The notes under the pieces: model-generated
What the model was told of the DNA's origin: nothing
Seen by the model: the letters and a program-made list of their open reading frames with translations, nothing else
The model's database searches: none
DNA from: a virus
Virus record (IMG/VR): IMGVR_UViG_3300010354_000887
Span: 1-20,301 of that record
Reading direction: 5' to 3' (one strand)
Length of the DNA: 20,301 nucleotides
Shown: in pieces, positions 1 through 6,076 of the stretch
How the letters are laid out: each line of letters opens with the position of its first letter
How positions within the stretch are numbered: position 1 is the stretch's first letter
Translations under genes and position numbers: made by a program

Positions 1-100
1 CGTAGGCGTTCCACTCGACGGCGCACACGGTTCGCCATCCAAGCAGGTGGCCTCCGAGTATGCCGCCACCAGCGCCCGCGAAAAGAGCCAGCTCATTCAC
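1..100 (-). CDS. DNA (cytosine-5) methyltransferase, N-terminal fragment cut by window edge
   Basis: Reading leftward from a GTG at 100, the 33 visible codons give VNELALFAGAGGG, then ILGGHLLGWRTVCAVEWNAY. This matches the start of C5 cytosine methyltransferases: motif I (F-x-G-x-G-G, binding S-adenosylmethionine) followed about 15 residues later by the motif II acidic residue, here the E of AVEWN. The family methylates cytosine in a fixed DNA word; phages use it to evade host restriction. The GTG overlaps the TGA of the helicase loader (GTGA), the same coupling seen at several neighbours, which supports this start. The catalytic PCQ motif and target recognition domain lie outside the window, so activity cannot be judged. 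Confidence 0.75.
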   Translation of the reverse strand, partial: MNELALFAGAGGGILGGHLLGWRTVCAVEWNAY

Positions 101-756
101 TTCTTCCCCACGATGTGAGAGATACCAGCGAACATGCGACGAGCGAACTGCTCGCCGTACGAGGTCGCGGCATCGGCGCGGCCAAAGCCGGCGGTGATGA
201 CCGTCGACAGCGCGTTCTCCTCGCGATGGCGGATGACGCGGTAGAGATCGCCGGCCTCGTCCTTCTGGCCGATGACGTCGTCGAGGATCACGAGGCGCTT
301 CGTGCGAGCCTTCGACAGGAGCTCGGGCTCGTCGCCAAGCTTGGCGAACCGGCGGGCTGCGCAGACGTCGTCGGCGTGGACGAACATCGGTCGCTCGAAC
401 CGGCGCTCGCCGAGGTGCAGCGCCATGGCCAGCGGCAGGGTCAGCGCAAGCGTGGTCTTGCCCGCGCCGGTCGGCCCGATGAGGACGACGAACGGGGTGC
501 GACCGTCGCGGACGAGCAGGTGCTCGATGAGCGGCAGCATCGAGGCGGGGACGCCCTTGGCCAGCACCGACGAGACGATGGGGCGGTAGCGTTCGGGCAG
601 GTACTTCGCGCCCTGGCTCTCGAGCAGACCGTCGAGCGTGACGGGCGGAGGCGGGGCCGGCTGCGCAGCGGGCTGCTGCATGGCGGCGAGCGAGGCCTGC
701 ATGGTCGCGGCGATCATGGTCGCGAGCGGGTCATCCGAAATCGAATCGTGGCTCAT
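97..756 (-). CDS. DnaC-like AAA+ helicase loader ATPase
   Basis: 219 residues from the ATG at 756, which has a GGGAG site upstream; the open frame extends further but that part overlaps the initiator gene and looks non-coding. Walker A is GPTGAGKT (residues 94-101), Walker B LVILDD (155-160), a sensor-1-like segment STVITAGF (184-191), and an arginine pair at 206-207 near the C-terminus fits an AAA+ arginine finger. Residues 14-38 form an Ala/Pro/Gln-rich linker. Size and placement directly after a replication initiator fit a phage DnaC/IstB-type protein that loads the host or phage replicative helicase at the origin. It overlaps the 3' end of the initiator gene by 26 bases, implying coupled translation. 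Confidence 0.8.
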   Translation of the reverse strand: MSHDSISDDPLATMIAATMQASLAAMQQPAAQPAPPPPVTLDGLLESQGAKYLPERYRPIVSSVLAKGVPASMLPLIEHLLVRDGRTPFVVLIGPTGAGKTTLALTLPLAMALHLGERRFERPMFVHADDVCAARRFAKLGDEPELLSKARTKRLVILDDVIGQKDEAGDLYRVIRHREENALSTVITAGFGRADAATSYGEQFARRMFAGISHIVGKK

Positions 757-1447
757 CTTGCTGCTCTCCCAGCCAGTATTTCCTGGCCTCATCTGGATCT
801 GTCGGGATCTGGCGCGGGTGTGGCTGCCGCAGATAGTTACCGGTGTTGATCGGCGTGGCGCGCTGCGGCGTTGCGCGGCGCAGCCAGTTCCGCGCAAAGG
901 CGTCGTAGTCCTTGTACGTCTTGCCGGTCGCCGCGAGCCAGTCGCGCATGGCGATGTGCTCGGCGGCGAGGTTCAGGTTGCGCTCCTTGGCGATGGCGAT
1001 GTGGTCTTCCTTCGGCATCCAAGAGTCAAAGGACTGGACGGCCTTTGGCTTCCGCTTCGGCTTGGCCGGAGCGGGCGACTCCGCAGGAGGCGCAATACTT
1101 CTCTCTCCTGTCTGATCTGTTGTGTTGTGTTGTGTAGCCGTTACATCACGTGTCGTAACGTTACGTAACGTTACATCACGTGACGTAGCGTCACGCTTGC
1201 GGCTTCGATTCGTACGAGCGCGCTGCGCGAGCTGTACGGTGATGAGGTCGTCGAGGGTGCGCCACAGGTTCAGCTCGACGAGCTTCGGCTTCCAGTGCGC
1301 GAGCTCCGCCGGAGGCTCGTCCTCCTCGTGACGCACACGGTGCTCGGTGATGCGGAGGTGCGCGAGCACAAGCTCGACCTGCCCGAGTGTCAGAAGCATC
1401 GCGATTCGCGCGTCATCAGCGAGGTCTTGTCGGTACCATCCTGCCAT
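731..1447 (-). CDS. Phage replication initiator (lambda O / DnaT-like)
   Basis: 238 residues. I chose the second ATG (1447) because GGGAG lies 6 bases before it; the first ATG at 1453 abuts that GGGAG. The N-terminal ~75 residues look helical and may hold a winged-helix DNA-binding domain. Then comes a low-complexity linker with four pentapeptide repeats of the form xR(D/N)(V/A)T and a Pro/Lys-rich stretch. The C-terminal part (WMPKEDHIAIAKE... MRDWLAATGKTYKDYDAFARNWLRRA) is the conserved W/RNWL domain found at the end of many phage replication proteins, where it is thought to contact the loader or helicase. The DnaC-like gene follows with an overlap, giving an initiator-loader pair. The linker DNA appears to be the origin itself. 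Confidence 0.75.
   Translation of the reverse strand: MAGWYRQDLADDARIAMLLTLGQVELVLAHLRITEHRVRHEEDEPPAELAHWKPKLVELNLWRTLDDLITVQLAQRARTNRSRKRDATSRDVTLRNVTTRDVTATQHNTTDQTGERSIAPPAESPAPAKPKRKPKAVQSFDSWMPKEDHIAIAKERNLNLAAEHIAMRDWLAATGKTYKDYDAFARNWLRRATPQRATPINTGNYLRQPHPRQIPTDPDEARKYWLGEQQDEPRFDFG
1118..1198. other. Candidate replication origin inside the initiator gene
   Basis: Four tandem 15-bp repeats (1139-1198) lie beside a TGTGT tandem run (1118-1137) and a pyrimidine-rich stretch (1091-1117). This block is visibly poorer in GC than its surroundings. In lambda-type phages the origin, with iterons bound by O and an adjoining easily melted segment, sits within the O gene between the codons for its two domains. 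The arrangement here is the same: repeats in the linker of the initiator. Inference from layout; binding and origin activity are untested. Confidence 0.6.
1139..1198. repeat. Four 15-bp tandem repeats (iteron-like) with 20-bp palindrome
   Basis: On the plus strand the units begin at 1139, 1154, 1169 and 1184. Units 1 and 3 are identical over 14 bases (CGTTACATCACGTG); unit 2 is CGTAACGTTACGTAA; unit 4 is more diverged (CGTAGCGTCACGCTT). Bases 1155-1174 form a perfect 20-bp palindrome made of two GTAACGTTAC copies. Units 1 and 3 each carry the palindrome CACGTG. Because the unit is 5 codons long, the minus-strand gene encodes KRDAT-SRDVT-LRNVT-TRDVT. Confidence 0.85.
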
Positions 1448-1590
1448 CGTCATCTCCCAAGGATACGGCAGGACGCTCGACAGCGCGGACTGATCGCGCT
1501 ACCTTACTTCGTGCCATCGTCTGTCGCCCTCGGGACTCGCCAAAGTTCCGGGGGCAAGTTCTTTCTGCCATGGGTGGACGCGGCGCGCAA

Positions 1591-1887
1591 TCAGTTCATC
1601 ACCCCAGGATCTTGGGGCCGGGTGTCGACCGGCACGAGCGCCGGGATGGGGGCGTCGCCGTCCTCGCGCATCATGCCGAAGGCCGAGTGCACCGCGAACA
1701 TGGCGTCCATGAGCGCCTCGTTCGTGCACTCGAGCGTGCGCTCCTGCTCCTCGATGGCGTTGCCGTCGGTGTTCGTGAGCCGGCTGAGCATGGCCCAGCC
1801 GTCCTCGTCGCGCAGGTAGGTGCGCTCGGCGGTGCGGCCAGAGTCGCTCGTGATCAGGATGTGGATTTGAAGCGGGTTCGCGGGCAT
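1591..1887 (-). CDS. Hypothetical protein, 98 aa
   Basis: Starts at the ATG at 1887 with AGGAGA 7 bases upstream. The sequence MPANPLQIHILITSDSGRTAERTYLRDEDGWAMLSRL... begins with a predicted beta strand and then has an acidic helical middle (EEQERTLECTNEALMDAMFAVHSAF). I do not recognise a family. No signal peptide, membrane segment or metal motif is visible. It lies between a hairpin that may terminate upstream transcription and a ~140-base untranslated stretch before the replication genes, so it could head the replication transcript. Confidence 0.65.
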   Translation of the reverse strand: MPANPLQIHILITSDSGRTAERTYLRDEDGWAMLSRLTNTDGNAIEEQERTLECTNEALMDAMFAVHSAFGMMREDGDAPIPALVPVDTRPQDPGVMN

Positions 1888-1921
1888 ACTCGGATCTCCT
1901 GTGAATGGTCATGGGTTGAAA

Positions 1922-1956
1922 CGCCGGACCCCGTATGACGTGTGCGGGGCCCGGCG
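1922..1956 (-). terminator. Strong hairpin, possible terminator or attenuator after the cysteine-rich gene
   Basis: CGCCGG-A-CCCCG (1922-1933) pairs with CGGGG-C-CCGGCG (1945-1956), one mismatch, with an 11-base loop. It lies 12 bases beyond the stop of the gene ending at 1968. On the minus strand the stem is followed by TTTCAA, a weak U-tract, so partial termination or mRNA-end protection is as likely as full termination. Confidence 0.45.
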
Positions 1957-1967
1957 CTTCGTTCTGA

Positions 1968-2150
1968 TCAGCGCGTCGAAGCGCACATCCAGATGCAGTT
2001 GTACGAGAGGTCGTTCTCGCACACGCACAGGGGCGCTTGCCCGTACGGGCAGAAGGGCGGGTAGCCGAGACACCGCGAGGCCTGCGGCTGCGCGGCAGGA
2101 GCCGAGCTCGCGGAGAGGATGACGAGGGCGAGGGCGATGAGGATGCGCAT
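1968..2150 (-). CDS. Small secreted cysteine-rich protein, 60 aa
   Basis: The ATG at 2150 has a strong AAAGGAGA site 5 bases upstream. Residues 1-20 (MRILIALALVILSASSAPAA) look like a classical signal peptide with a likely cut at APA|A; there is no lipobox cysteine. The mature part of about 40 residues holds six cysteines spaced C-x6-C-x7-C-x1-C-x7-C-x3-C, with a CPYGQAP turn and a C-terminal CIWMC, which suggests a disulphide-bonded mini-protein folded in the periplasm or outside the cell. Placed among replication and recombination genes, it could act on the envelope (superinfection exclusion, a lysis accessory, or a toxin-like factor), but no family is recognised and function is open. Confidence 0.75.
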   Translation of the reverse strand: MRILIALALVILSASSAPAAQPQASRCLGYPPFCPYGQAPLCVCENDLSYNCIWMCASTR

Positions 2151-2162
2151 GGTGGTCTCCTT

Positions 2163-2681
2163 TCAGAACGGGATGTCGTCAGAGTTCGTGTCGGCGGAGG
2201 CGGGACCGTCCCAGTCCACGGCGGGCGGCGGCACGAGCACGGGTCCGGTGCCCTTCGCGCGGTGACGCTCGGCCCAGGCTCGAGCGCGAGCGGCGTCCTT
2301 CGCGGACCAGTCGGCGTACTTGGCCTTGGCGGGATCCTGCGCCTGCTTGCGGCTGATGGCGTCGAGCATGCCGGACAGTTCGTCGAGGAACTCGGGCGGG
2401 CAGTCGCTGTACTTCCAGCCCTTGAAGTCCTGGCCGTGCCACTTGCTCGGGATCATGCGGACCTCGGGGTTGCCGTACTTGCCGTCGAGGTCGGCGTCGT
2501 CGACCGTCTTCTTCTTGTAGTCCACCGGGGTGGTGGGCATGGCCTTCATGATCTTGAGGAGTTCGTCGAGCTTCTGCTCGATGCGGCGGAGTTCGTCGTT
2601 CATGGTCTTCTCGTGTTCTTCGGTGAGGATGAAAGGTTGACCGCCGGCAGTGCAGGCGATGCCGCGGAAGGTGGTGGTCAT
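2163..2681 (-). CDS. Phage protein with SSB-type C-terminal tip (DDIPF), 172 aa
   Basis: The ATG at 2681 overlaps the TGA of the nuclease gene (ATGA); an internal ATG at 2603 (MNDELRR), with GAGAAG upstream, is a possible second start. Residues 27-47 form a short coiled coil (MNDELRRIEQKLDELLKIMKAM). The middle (NPEVRMIPSKWHGQDFKGWKYSDCPPEFLDELSGMLD) resembles a recurring phage family of unknown function next to recombination genes. The last residues are acidic and end in SDDIPF, nearly identical to the tip with which bacterial single-strand binding protein SSB docks its partners. I see no OB-fold. A role in linking recombination or replication proteins to SSB-interacting enzymes is inferred. 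Confidence 0.7.
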   Translation of the reverse strand: MTTTFRGIACTAGGQPFILTEEHEKTMNDELRRIEQKLDELLKIMKAMPTTPVDYKKKTVDDADLDGKYGNPEVRMIPSKWHGQDFKGWKYSDCPPEFLDELSGMLDAISRKQAQDPAKAKYADWSAKDAARARAWAERHRAKGTGPVLVPPPAVDWDGPASADTNSDDIPF

Positions 2682-3433
2682 CGTGAGCCCCGGAGTTTTT
2701 CGGGGCACCCGACAGCCGGGCAGAAAAAGCAATATTTGCCGGGCACGGGGTCGGGCGTGCGCTTGTCGAGCAGCGTGCGCGCGAGGCCGGTGATGGCGCC
2801 CGCGTGCAGGTGCAGGTCGAACGAGTCGAACACCCAGGTCTGCGCCTTCACCTTGGCCGTCTGCAGGTTCACGTAGACCGCCGACGCGGTGACGTGCTGC
2901 ACGTGCTCGGCCTCGGCGACCATGAGCGCCAGGGTCTTGAGCTGCGGCTCGTGGTCCTCGCTCGCGCGCCCCGTCTTCCAGTCGATGACGTGAGCTTGGC
3001 CCTTGTCGAGGATGACGATGTCCGCCGTGCCGTAGACGTGGCCGGGCGCGGCGGGATAGTCGCGGTGCCCGGTCTTCGGCAGTCGCTCGCAGACCATGGT
3101 ATCCCGCCACGCGGGCTCGCGAGCGGCGCCCTTCACGTACGTGCCGAGCGGCGCGAGGTCGTAGGCCTGCTCCGCCAGGATCGTCTCGCTGCCGGACGGG
3201 GTCACGGTGGCGAACCAGTCGAGCGTAGCCCGGAGGGCGGGCGCCATGTGCTCCTCGAGCGGATCGATGTCGGGCCATTGCCGGGCCGTGATGGCCCCTT
3301 CCACGAGCTCGTGGAACCGGGTGCCCACTGCTGCGCTCGGGTGCTTCTCCCCCTCGTCCTGGGGCAACTGGGCGCTAAGAGCGCAGGCCAGCCACCGCCG
3401 GGTCGAGGAGGCGGAGAGGATCGGGAGCTTCAC
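2678..3433 (-). CDS. PD-(D/E)XK nuclease, Cas4/RecB-like with putative Fe-S cluster
   Basis: 251 residues from a GTG at 3433 that overlaps the upstream TGA (GTGA). The N-terminus SASSTRRWLAC is typical of phage RecB-family nucleases (DUF2800-like). Catalytic elements in order: His41 (GTRFHELVEG), Asp138 (GTADIVI), Asp151-x-Lys153 (VIDWKTGR) and Gln164. Cys17 near the start and Cys235, Cys238 and Cys243 near the end (YCFFCPAVGCP) reproduce the one-plus-three cysteine layout of the iron-sulphur cluster in Cas4 and AddB. It would resect double-stranded ends to give single strands for the annealing protein encoded just upstream. Whether it is an exonuclease acting 5' to 3' is inferred from context. 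Confidence 0.8.
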   Translation of the reverse strand: MKLPILSASSTRRWLACALSAQLPQDEGEKHPSAAVGTRFHELVEGAITARQWPDIDPLEEHMAPALRATLDWFATVTPSGSETILAEQAYDLAPLGTYVKGAAREPAWRDTMVCERLPKTGHRDYPAAPGHVYGTADIVILDKGQAHVIDWKTGRASEDHEPQLKTLALMVAEAEHVQHVTASAVYVNLQTAKVKAQTWVFDSFDLHLHAGAITGLARTLLDKRTPDPVPGKYCFFCPAVGCPEKLRGSR

Positions 3434-4140
3434 GACGCGGCCTCGAGCGCCGCCTTGCGGGCGGTGTAGCTGGCGCGCAGGGTCGTGCGGTCTGCGTCGT
3501 TGAGGGCGGCAGCCTGGGCGACCGCAGCCTTTAGCTCGTCGAGGTTCGAAGCCGCTTCGACCTTGGCGGTCAGCTCGGCGAGGCTCGGACCCTTCGGGCG
3601 CTCGGCCTCGGCCACGCGGGCGGACAGGTCGTTGACGTACTTCGAGTCATCGAAGAGTCCGAGGTGAACGTCCGCCGAGAAGCCGAGGGATGCGAGCGCC
3701 TTGCTCTCCGCGTCCGTGAGGCTCTTCTTCGGAGCCTCCTCGTCCGTGTAGACTCCGTGCTTGTTCGAGCCCACGAACTGCGTTTGACCGAAGGCCTCGA
3801 CGCTGCCGCGCTGGCCCTCGCGCACGTACCAGAGCTCGATGCGCACCACGTGGATGACCTCGCGCCCAATGACGCCGTGCTGCGGGTGGACGATGGGCGC
3901 GCCCTCGGCGTACTTCTCGTCGAGGATGCGAGAGCCCCAGCCCAGCCCCTTCGGGCCGAAGGCCTGCGTGGCCCTTTTCTGCTGGTAGGTGTGGTTGATG
4001 GCGGTCCCCCGGAATCCGCCGGAGCGCGAGAAGGACTTGGTGTAGTCCGGGTCCGTCGCTTGGACACTCTCCCAGAGGGAGAGGTTCGGGTGGGCGCTGT
4101 CGATGGTGGTCACGGTGGGGGCGGTCTTGGTCTTGGCCAT
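3430..4140 (-). CDS. Probable single-strand annealing protein, Rad52-like
   Basis: 236 residues from the ATG at 4140, which has AAGGAG 8 bases upstream; another ATG at 4146 lies too close to that site but forms an ATGA overlap with the previous gene. The region LWESVQATDPDYTKSFSR...TAINHTYQQKRATQAFGPKGLGWG, followed by paired beta strands (VIHVVRIELWYVREG / SVEAFGQTQFVG), follows the order seen in Rad52/Erf/Sak-type annealing proteins: a helix ending in FGP-x-G-x-GW, then a beta hairpin. The C-terminal ~70 residues are helical and Ala-rich. It is directly followed by a nuclease, the usual exonuclease-annealase pair of phage recombination. I assign the family from layout and motif, not from alignment. 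Confidence 0.55.
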   Translation of the reverse strand: MAKTKTAPTVTTIDSAHPNLSLWESVQATDPDYTKSFSRSGGFRGTAINHTYQQKRATQAFGPKGLGWGSRILDEKYAEGAPIVHPQHGVIGREVIHVVRIELWYVREGQRGSVEAFGQTQFVGSNKHGVYTDEEAPKKSLTDAESKALASLGFSADVHLGLFDDSKYVNDLSARVAEAERPKGPSLAELTAKVEAASNLDELKAAVAQAAALNDADRTTLRASYTARKAALEAAS

Positions 4141-4142
4141 GG

Positions 4143-4535
4143 TCATTTCTCCTTGATGCGCCAACGCTTGGCGCGGGTTGGCACGCGCTCGGCGCGTTCT
4201 TCTGCGATGAGGTACGAGAGGTCGGCGAACAGCGTGTCGCGCCGAGTCATGGGAATGTGCAGGTAGGCAGACAGCTCGGGCAGGTTCATGCCCTTCGGGC
4301 CAGCCGCCGCGAGCACCGCCTCGACGACCGAGGCGCGGCGCGCAGCAGCCACGCTACCCTTGCCGGGATTCACCCAGTCGGGGTGGCAGGTAGAACCGAG
4401 GTGCAGGGCGGCGACCTGCTCGGCAAGCCGATGCACCTGCGCCTCGAGTTCACGGATTCGCCGGTCCAAGCGCGCGTCGACCTCGCGGAGCGTCGACTCG
4501 CTGATGGGTTTGGGCGGGAGAAAGCGTGGCGTCAT
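4143..4535 (-). CDS. Coiled-coil plus winged-helix-like protein, 130 aa
   Basis: The ATG at 4535 overlaps the previous stop (ATGA). Residues 16-46 are a heptad-like charged helix (STLREVDARLDRRIRELEAQ...) suited to dimerisation. The C-terminal ~65 residues (RRASVVEAVLAAAGPKGMNLPELSAYLHIPMTRRDTLFADLSYLIAEERAERV) read as a winged helix: helix, a MNLPELSAYL recognition unit, a second helix and a basic end. It is likely a DNA-binding protein, either a regulator of the early operon or an accessory of the recombination module that follows. No named family is claimed. Confidence 0.65.
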   Translation of the reverse strand: MTPRFLPPKPISESTLREVDARLDRRIRELEAQVHRLAEQVAALHLGSTCHPDWVNPGKGSVAAARRASVVEAVLAAAGPKGMNLPELSAYLHIPMTRRDTLFADLSYLIAEERAERVPTRAKRWRIKEK

Positions 4536-4873
4536 CCGTTCGCGGTCCAATCAAGGATGCGCTCGCAATGCCCGAGAAACTCGCGCGCCTCGGTCAGCTC
4601 GGGAGACGAGCCGGCGGGCTCGAGCGCCGCCACGCGTGCGCGCAGGGTGGCCGCGATGGCGCGAACGGTGGAGCGGTGCCCGAGCGGGGCGCACGCGACG
4701 AAGTCGAACGCCTGCGCCACGCGCACGAGGTGCTCGGCGCGGGCGTCGAGCTTGCCGCCGGCGTTCGCGACGCGGTCGCCCAGGAGTTCGCAGACGCGGG
4801 CGCGCTCGCAGTCGAGCCAGTCCGCGAGGGAGGCGGGCTCCCACGGCTGCCGGGATTCAGCGACCCGGCTCAC
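4532..4873 (-). CDS. Hypothetical protein, 113 aa
   Basis: Starts at a GTG at 4873 that overlaps the upstream TGA (GTGA) and ends in an ATGA overlap with the next gene, so it is locked into the operon on both sides. The protein is helical and rich in Ala, Arg and Glu (SLADWLDCERARVCELLGDRVANAGGKLDARAEHL...), ending LGHCERILDWTANG. No motif or membrane segment is seen and I do not recognise the family. Confidence 0.65.
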   Translation of the reverse strand: MSRVAESRQPWEPASLADWLDCERARVCELLGDRVANAGGKLDARAEHLVRVAQAFDFVACAPLGHRSTVRAIAATLRARVAALEPAGSSPELTEAREFLGHCERILDWTANG

Positions 4874-5121
4874 GGCTGCACCTTCCCGCGCAGTTGGTCG
4901 TAGAACGCGACCGCGCGCGCGTGGTCGGTCATGAACAGGGCGTGCATGAGCGCGTTGCCGGCCAGACAGTGCGCGCTGTGCAGGTGCTGCACGGGGACGT
5001 CGAGCGCCGTGCGCGAGCTCTTGTCGAGCTCCACGATGGCAGCGGCGATGCTCGCGAACGTGGCCGCGCGAGCGGCGGACTGCTCCTCGGCCAGGGTCAT
5101 GGTGGTGTTGTCGTCGGTCAT
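4870..5121 (-). CDS. Hypothetical protein, 83 aa
   Basis: The ATG at 5121 has GGAGGA about 8 bases upstream and overlaps the stop of the 46-residue membrane peptide. The sequence MTDDNTTMTLAEEQSAARAATFASIAAAIVELDKSSRTALDVPVQHLHSAHCLAGNALMHALFMTDHARAVAFYDQLRGKVQP is nearly all helix, with a His/Cys cluster in the middle (QHLHSAHC) that could bind metal but is not a known motif. Function unknown. Confidence 0.65.
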   Translation of the reverse strand: MTDDNTTMTLAEEQSAARAATFASIAAAIVELDKSSRTALDVPVQHLHSAHCLAGNALMHALFMTDHARAVAFYDQLRGKVQP

Positions 5122-5258
5122 TGCTTGGTTCCTCCGATGAAAAGCGCGACGAGCGCGCAGGGGATGAGAATGGGAAGGCAGAAGAAGAAGAGGGCCGGGA
5201 AAACCTGGGCGTTGCCCCCGGCGAGGAGCAGCACGACGCCCAGGAAAATCGCGGGCAT
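5118..5258 (-). CDS. Small double-span membrane peptide, 46 aa
   Basis: A short minus-strand frame, ATG at 5258 to TGA at 5118-5120. Translation begins MPAIFLGVVLLLAGGNAQ, continues VFPALFFFCLPILIPCALVALF and ends IGGTKQ. Two hydrophobic spans (about 3-14 and 19-42) flank a GGNAQ turn. It is joined to both neighbours: its ATG overlaps the upstream stop (TGATG) and its TGA overlaps the downstream ATG (ATGA). No own Shine-Dalgarno site is seen, so translation probably depends on coupling. Small size and hydrophobicity resemble phage inner-membrane peptides (holin-like, or superinfection exclusion), but the early-operon location argues against a holin. The opposite strand shows no competing gene. 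Confidence 0.7.
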   Translation of the reverse strand: MPAIFLGVVLLLAGGNAQVFPALFFFCLPILIPCALVALFIGGTKQ

Positions 5259-5569
5259 CAGGAGCACCGCTCGTGCGCGAGGTCGAACGCGGCCGAACGC
5301 CTGCGCTCCTCCTCGTCGGCGACCATCGCCTCGGCCATGGCCAGGAATCCCGGCAGCATGGCGCGCACCGCGCGCTCGACCGCCTCGCGGTCGAAGCTAC
5401 CGGGGGCGTAGTCGTACGCCATGGTCTCGTCGAGCGCCTCGCCCCAGAGCCAGGGAACGTTGCGGGTGCGCTCGAACTCGTCGAGGAATCCTCGCGCTCC
5501 CAGGTATCCGAGTTGAAGGCCAAGCAGGTGGCCAGCGACGCCCCAGGGATCGTGCTTGTGATCAGACAT
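5258..5569 (-). CDS. Hypothetical protein, 103 aa
   Basis: The ATG at 5569 lies within the last codons of the upstream gene, with AGAGG before it. The protein MSDHKHDPWGVAGHLLGLQLGYLGARGFLDEFERTRNVPWLWGEAL... has an aromatic and Gly-rich first half and a helical second half (REAVERAVRAMLPGFLAMAEAMVADEEERRRSAAFDLAHE). It is amphipathic rather than a transmembrane protein. No family is recognised. It shares tight coupling with the membrane peptide that follows, so a joint role is possible but unproven. Confidence 0.65.
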   Translation of the reverse strand: MSDHKHDPWGVAGHLLGLQLGYLGARGFLDEFERTRNVPWLWGEALDETMAYDYAPGSFDREAVERAVRAMLPGFLAMAEAMVADEEERRRSAAFDLAHERCS

Positions 5570-5975
5570 AGTGCCTCTGCATGGAGTAGTGCTCGACGAT
5601 GGCGGCGGCGCCGTTGCTGTCGGGTTTGACCATGAGGCACGCCTTCATGGTTCCACGCGTGAAGTCGACGCGCGTGCGGCTGCTCGTGCGCGTCTTGCGG
5701 TCGTAGACGTGCGCGAACGCGCAGGTGTAATCGAGCCCATACCAGATGGCCCAGTGGCCACCGGTGCTGTCCACGTTGCCGAGCCACTGCGATTCGACCG
5801 GGCGCCCGTTGTCGAGCACGAGCGTGACGATCCACCGCGCGCGGCGGCGCTTGATCTCGACCTCGGGGTCGACGTCTTCGGACGGGTATCGACGACGGAC
5901 CGGGAACCCGTCGAGCAATTCCCACCGGGGAAACACGGGCTCGCCGATTTGGCGGCGCCAATTGAGCTTGCACAT
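5562..5975 (-). CDS. Hypothetical protein, 137 aa, first gene after a sigma-70-like promoter
   Basis: The ATG at 5975 has AGGAGG 5 bases upstream. The sequence opens MCKLNWRRQIGEPVFPRWELLDGFPVRRRYPSEDV and continues as alternating beta strands (RARWIVTLVLDNGRPVESQWLG, GHWAIWYGLDYTCAFAHVYD), suggesting a compact beta-rich fold with a basic N-terminus. Unknown family. About 40 bases ahead is the best promoter match found in the early block, so this gene may head its own transcript running left into the recombination genes. Confidence 0.65.
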   Translation of the reverse strand: MCKLNWRRQIGEPVFPRWELLDGFPVRRRYPSEDVDPEVEIKRRRARWIVTLVLDNGRPVESQWLGNVDSTGGHWAIWYGLDYTCAFAHVYDRKTRTSSRTRVDFTRGTMKACLMVKPDSNGAAAIVEHYSMQRHYV

Positions 5976-6014
5976 GATGACCTCCTGAGCGCCACGCGGC
6001 GCGGTGATGCGGGT

Positions 6015-6043
6015 GTTATGGCCCAGGGAATTCGGGCCGTCAA
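6015..6043 (-). promoter_or_regulatory. Sigma-70-like promoter
   Basis: On the minus strand TTGACG (6038-6043) is followed after exactly 17 bases by CATAAC (6015-6020); this is 5 of 6 and 4 of 6 matches to the TTGACA / TATAAT consensus. It sits in the only sizeable gap of the early block (5976-6113) and points at the gene starting at 5975. Confidence 0.55.
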
Positions 6044-6076
6044 GGGGGATTCGACTACCGTTCCCCCGCCTGCGCA

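Noticed and set aside
1416-1571. 51-codon minus-strand frame upstream of the initiator gene
   Set aside because: No ribosome site, Arg-rich translation, and it runs into the initiator gene out of frame. The 1454-1590 gap is better seen as an untranslated leader.
2687-2706. GCCCCG / CGGGGC hairpin with a T5 loop at the nuclease-to-tail-protein joint
   Set aside because: It lies inside the nuclease coding end, the T-run is in the loop rather than after the stem, and translation coupling (ATGA) argues against a terminator.
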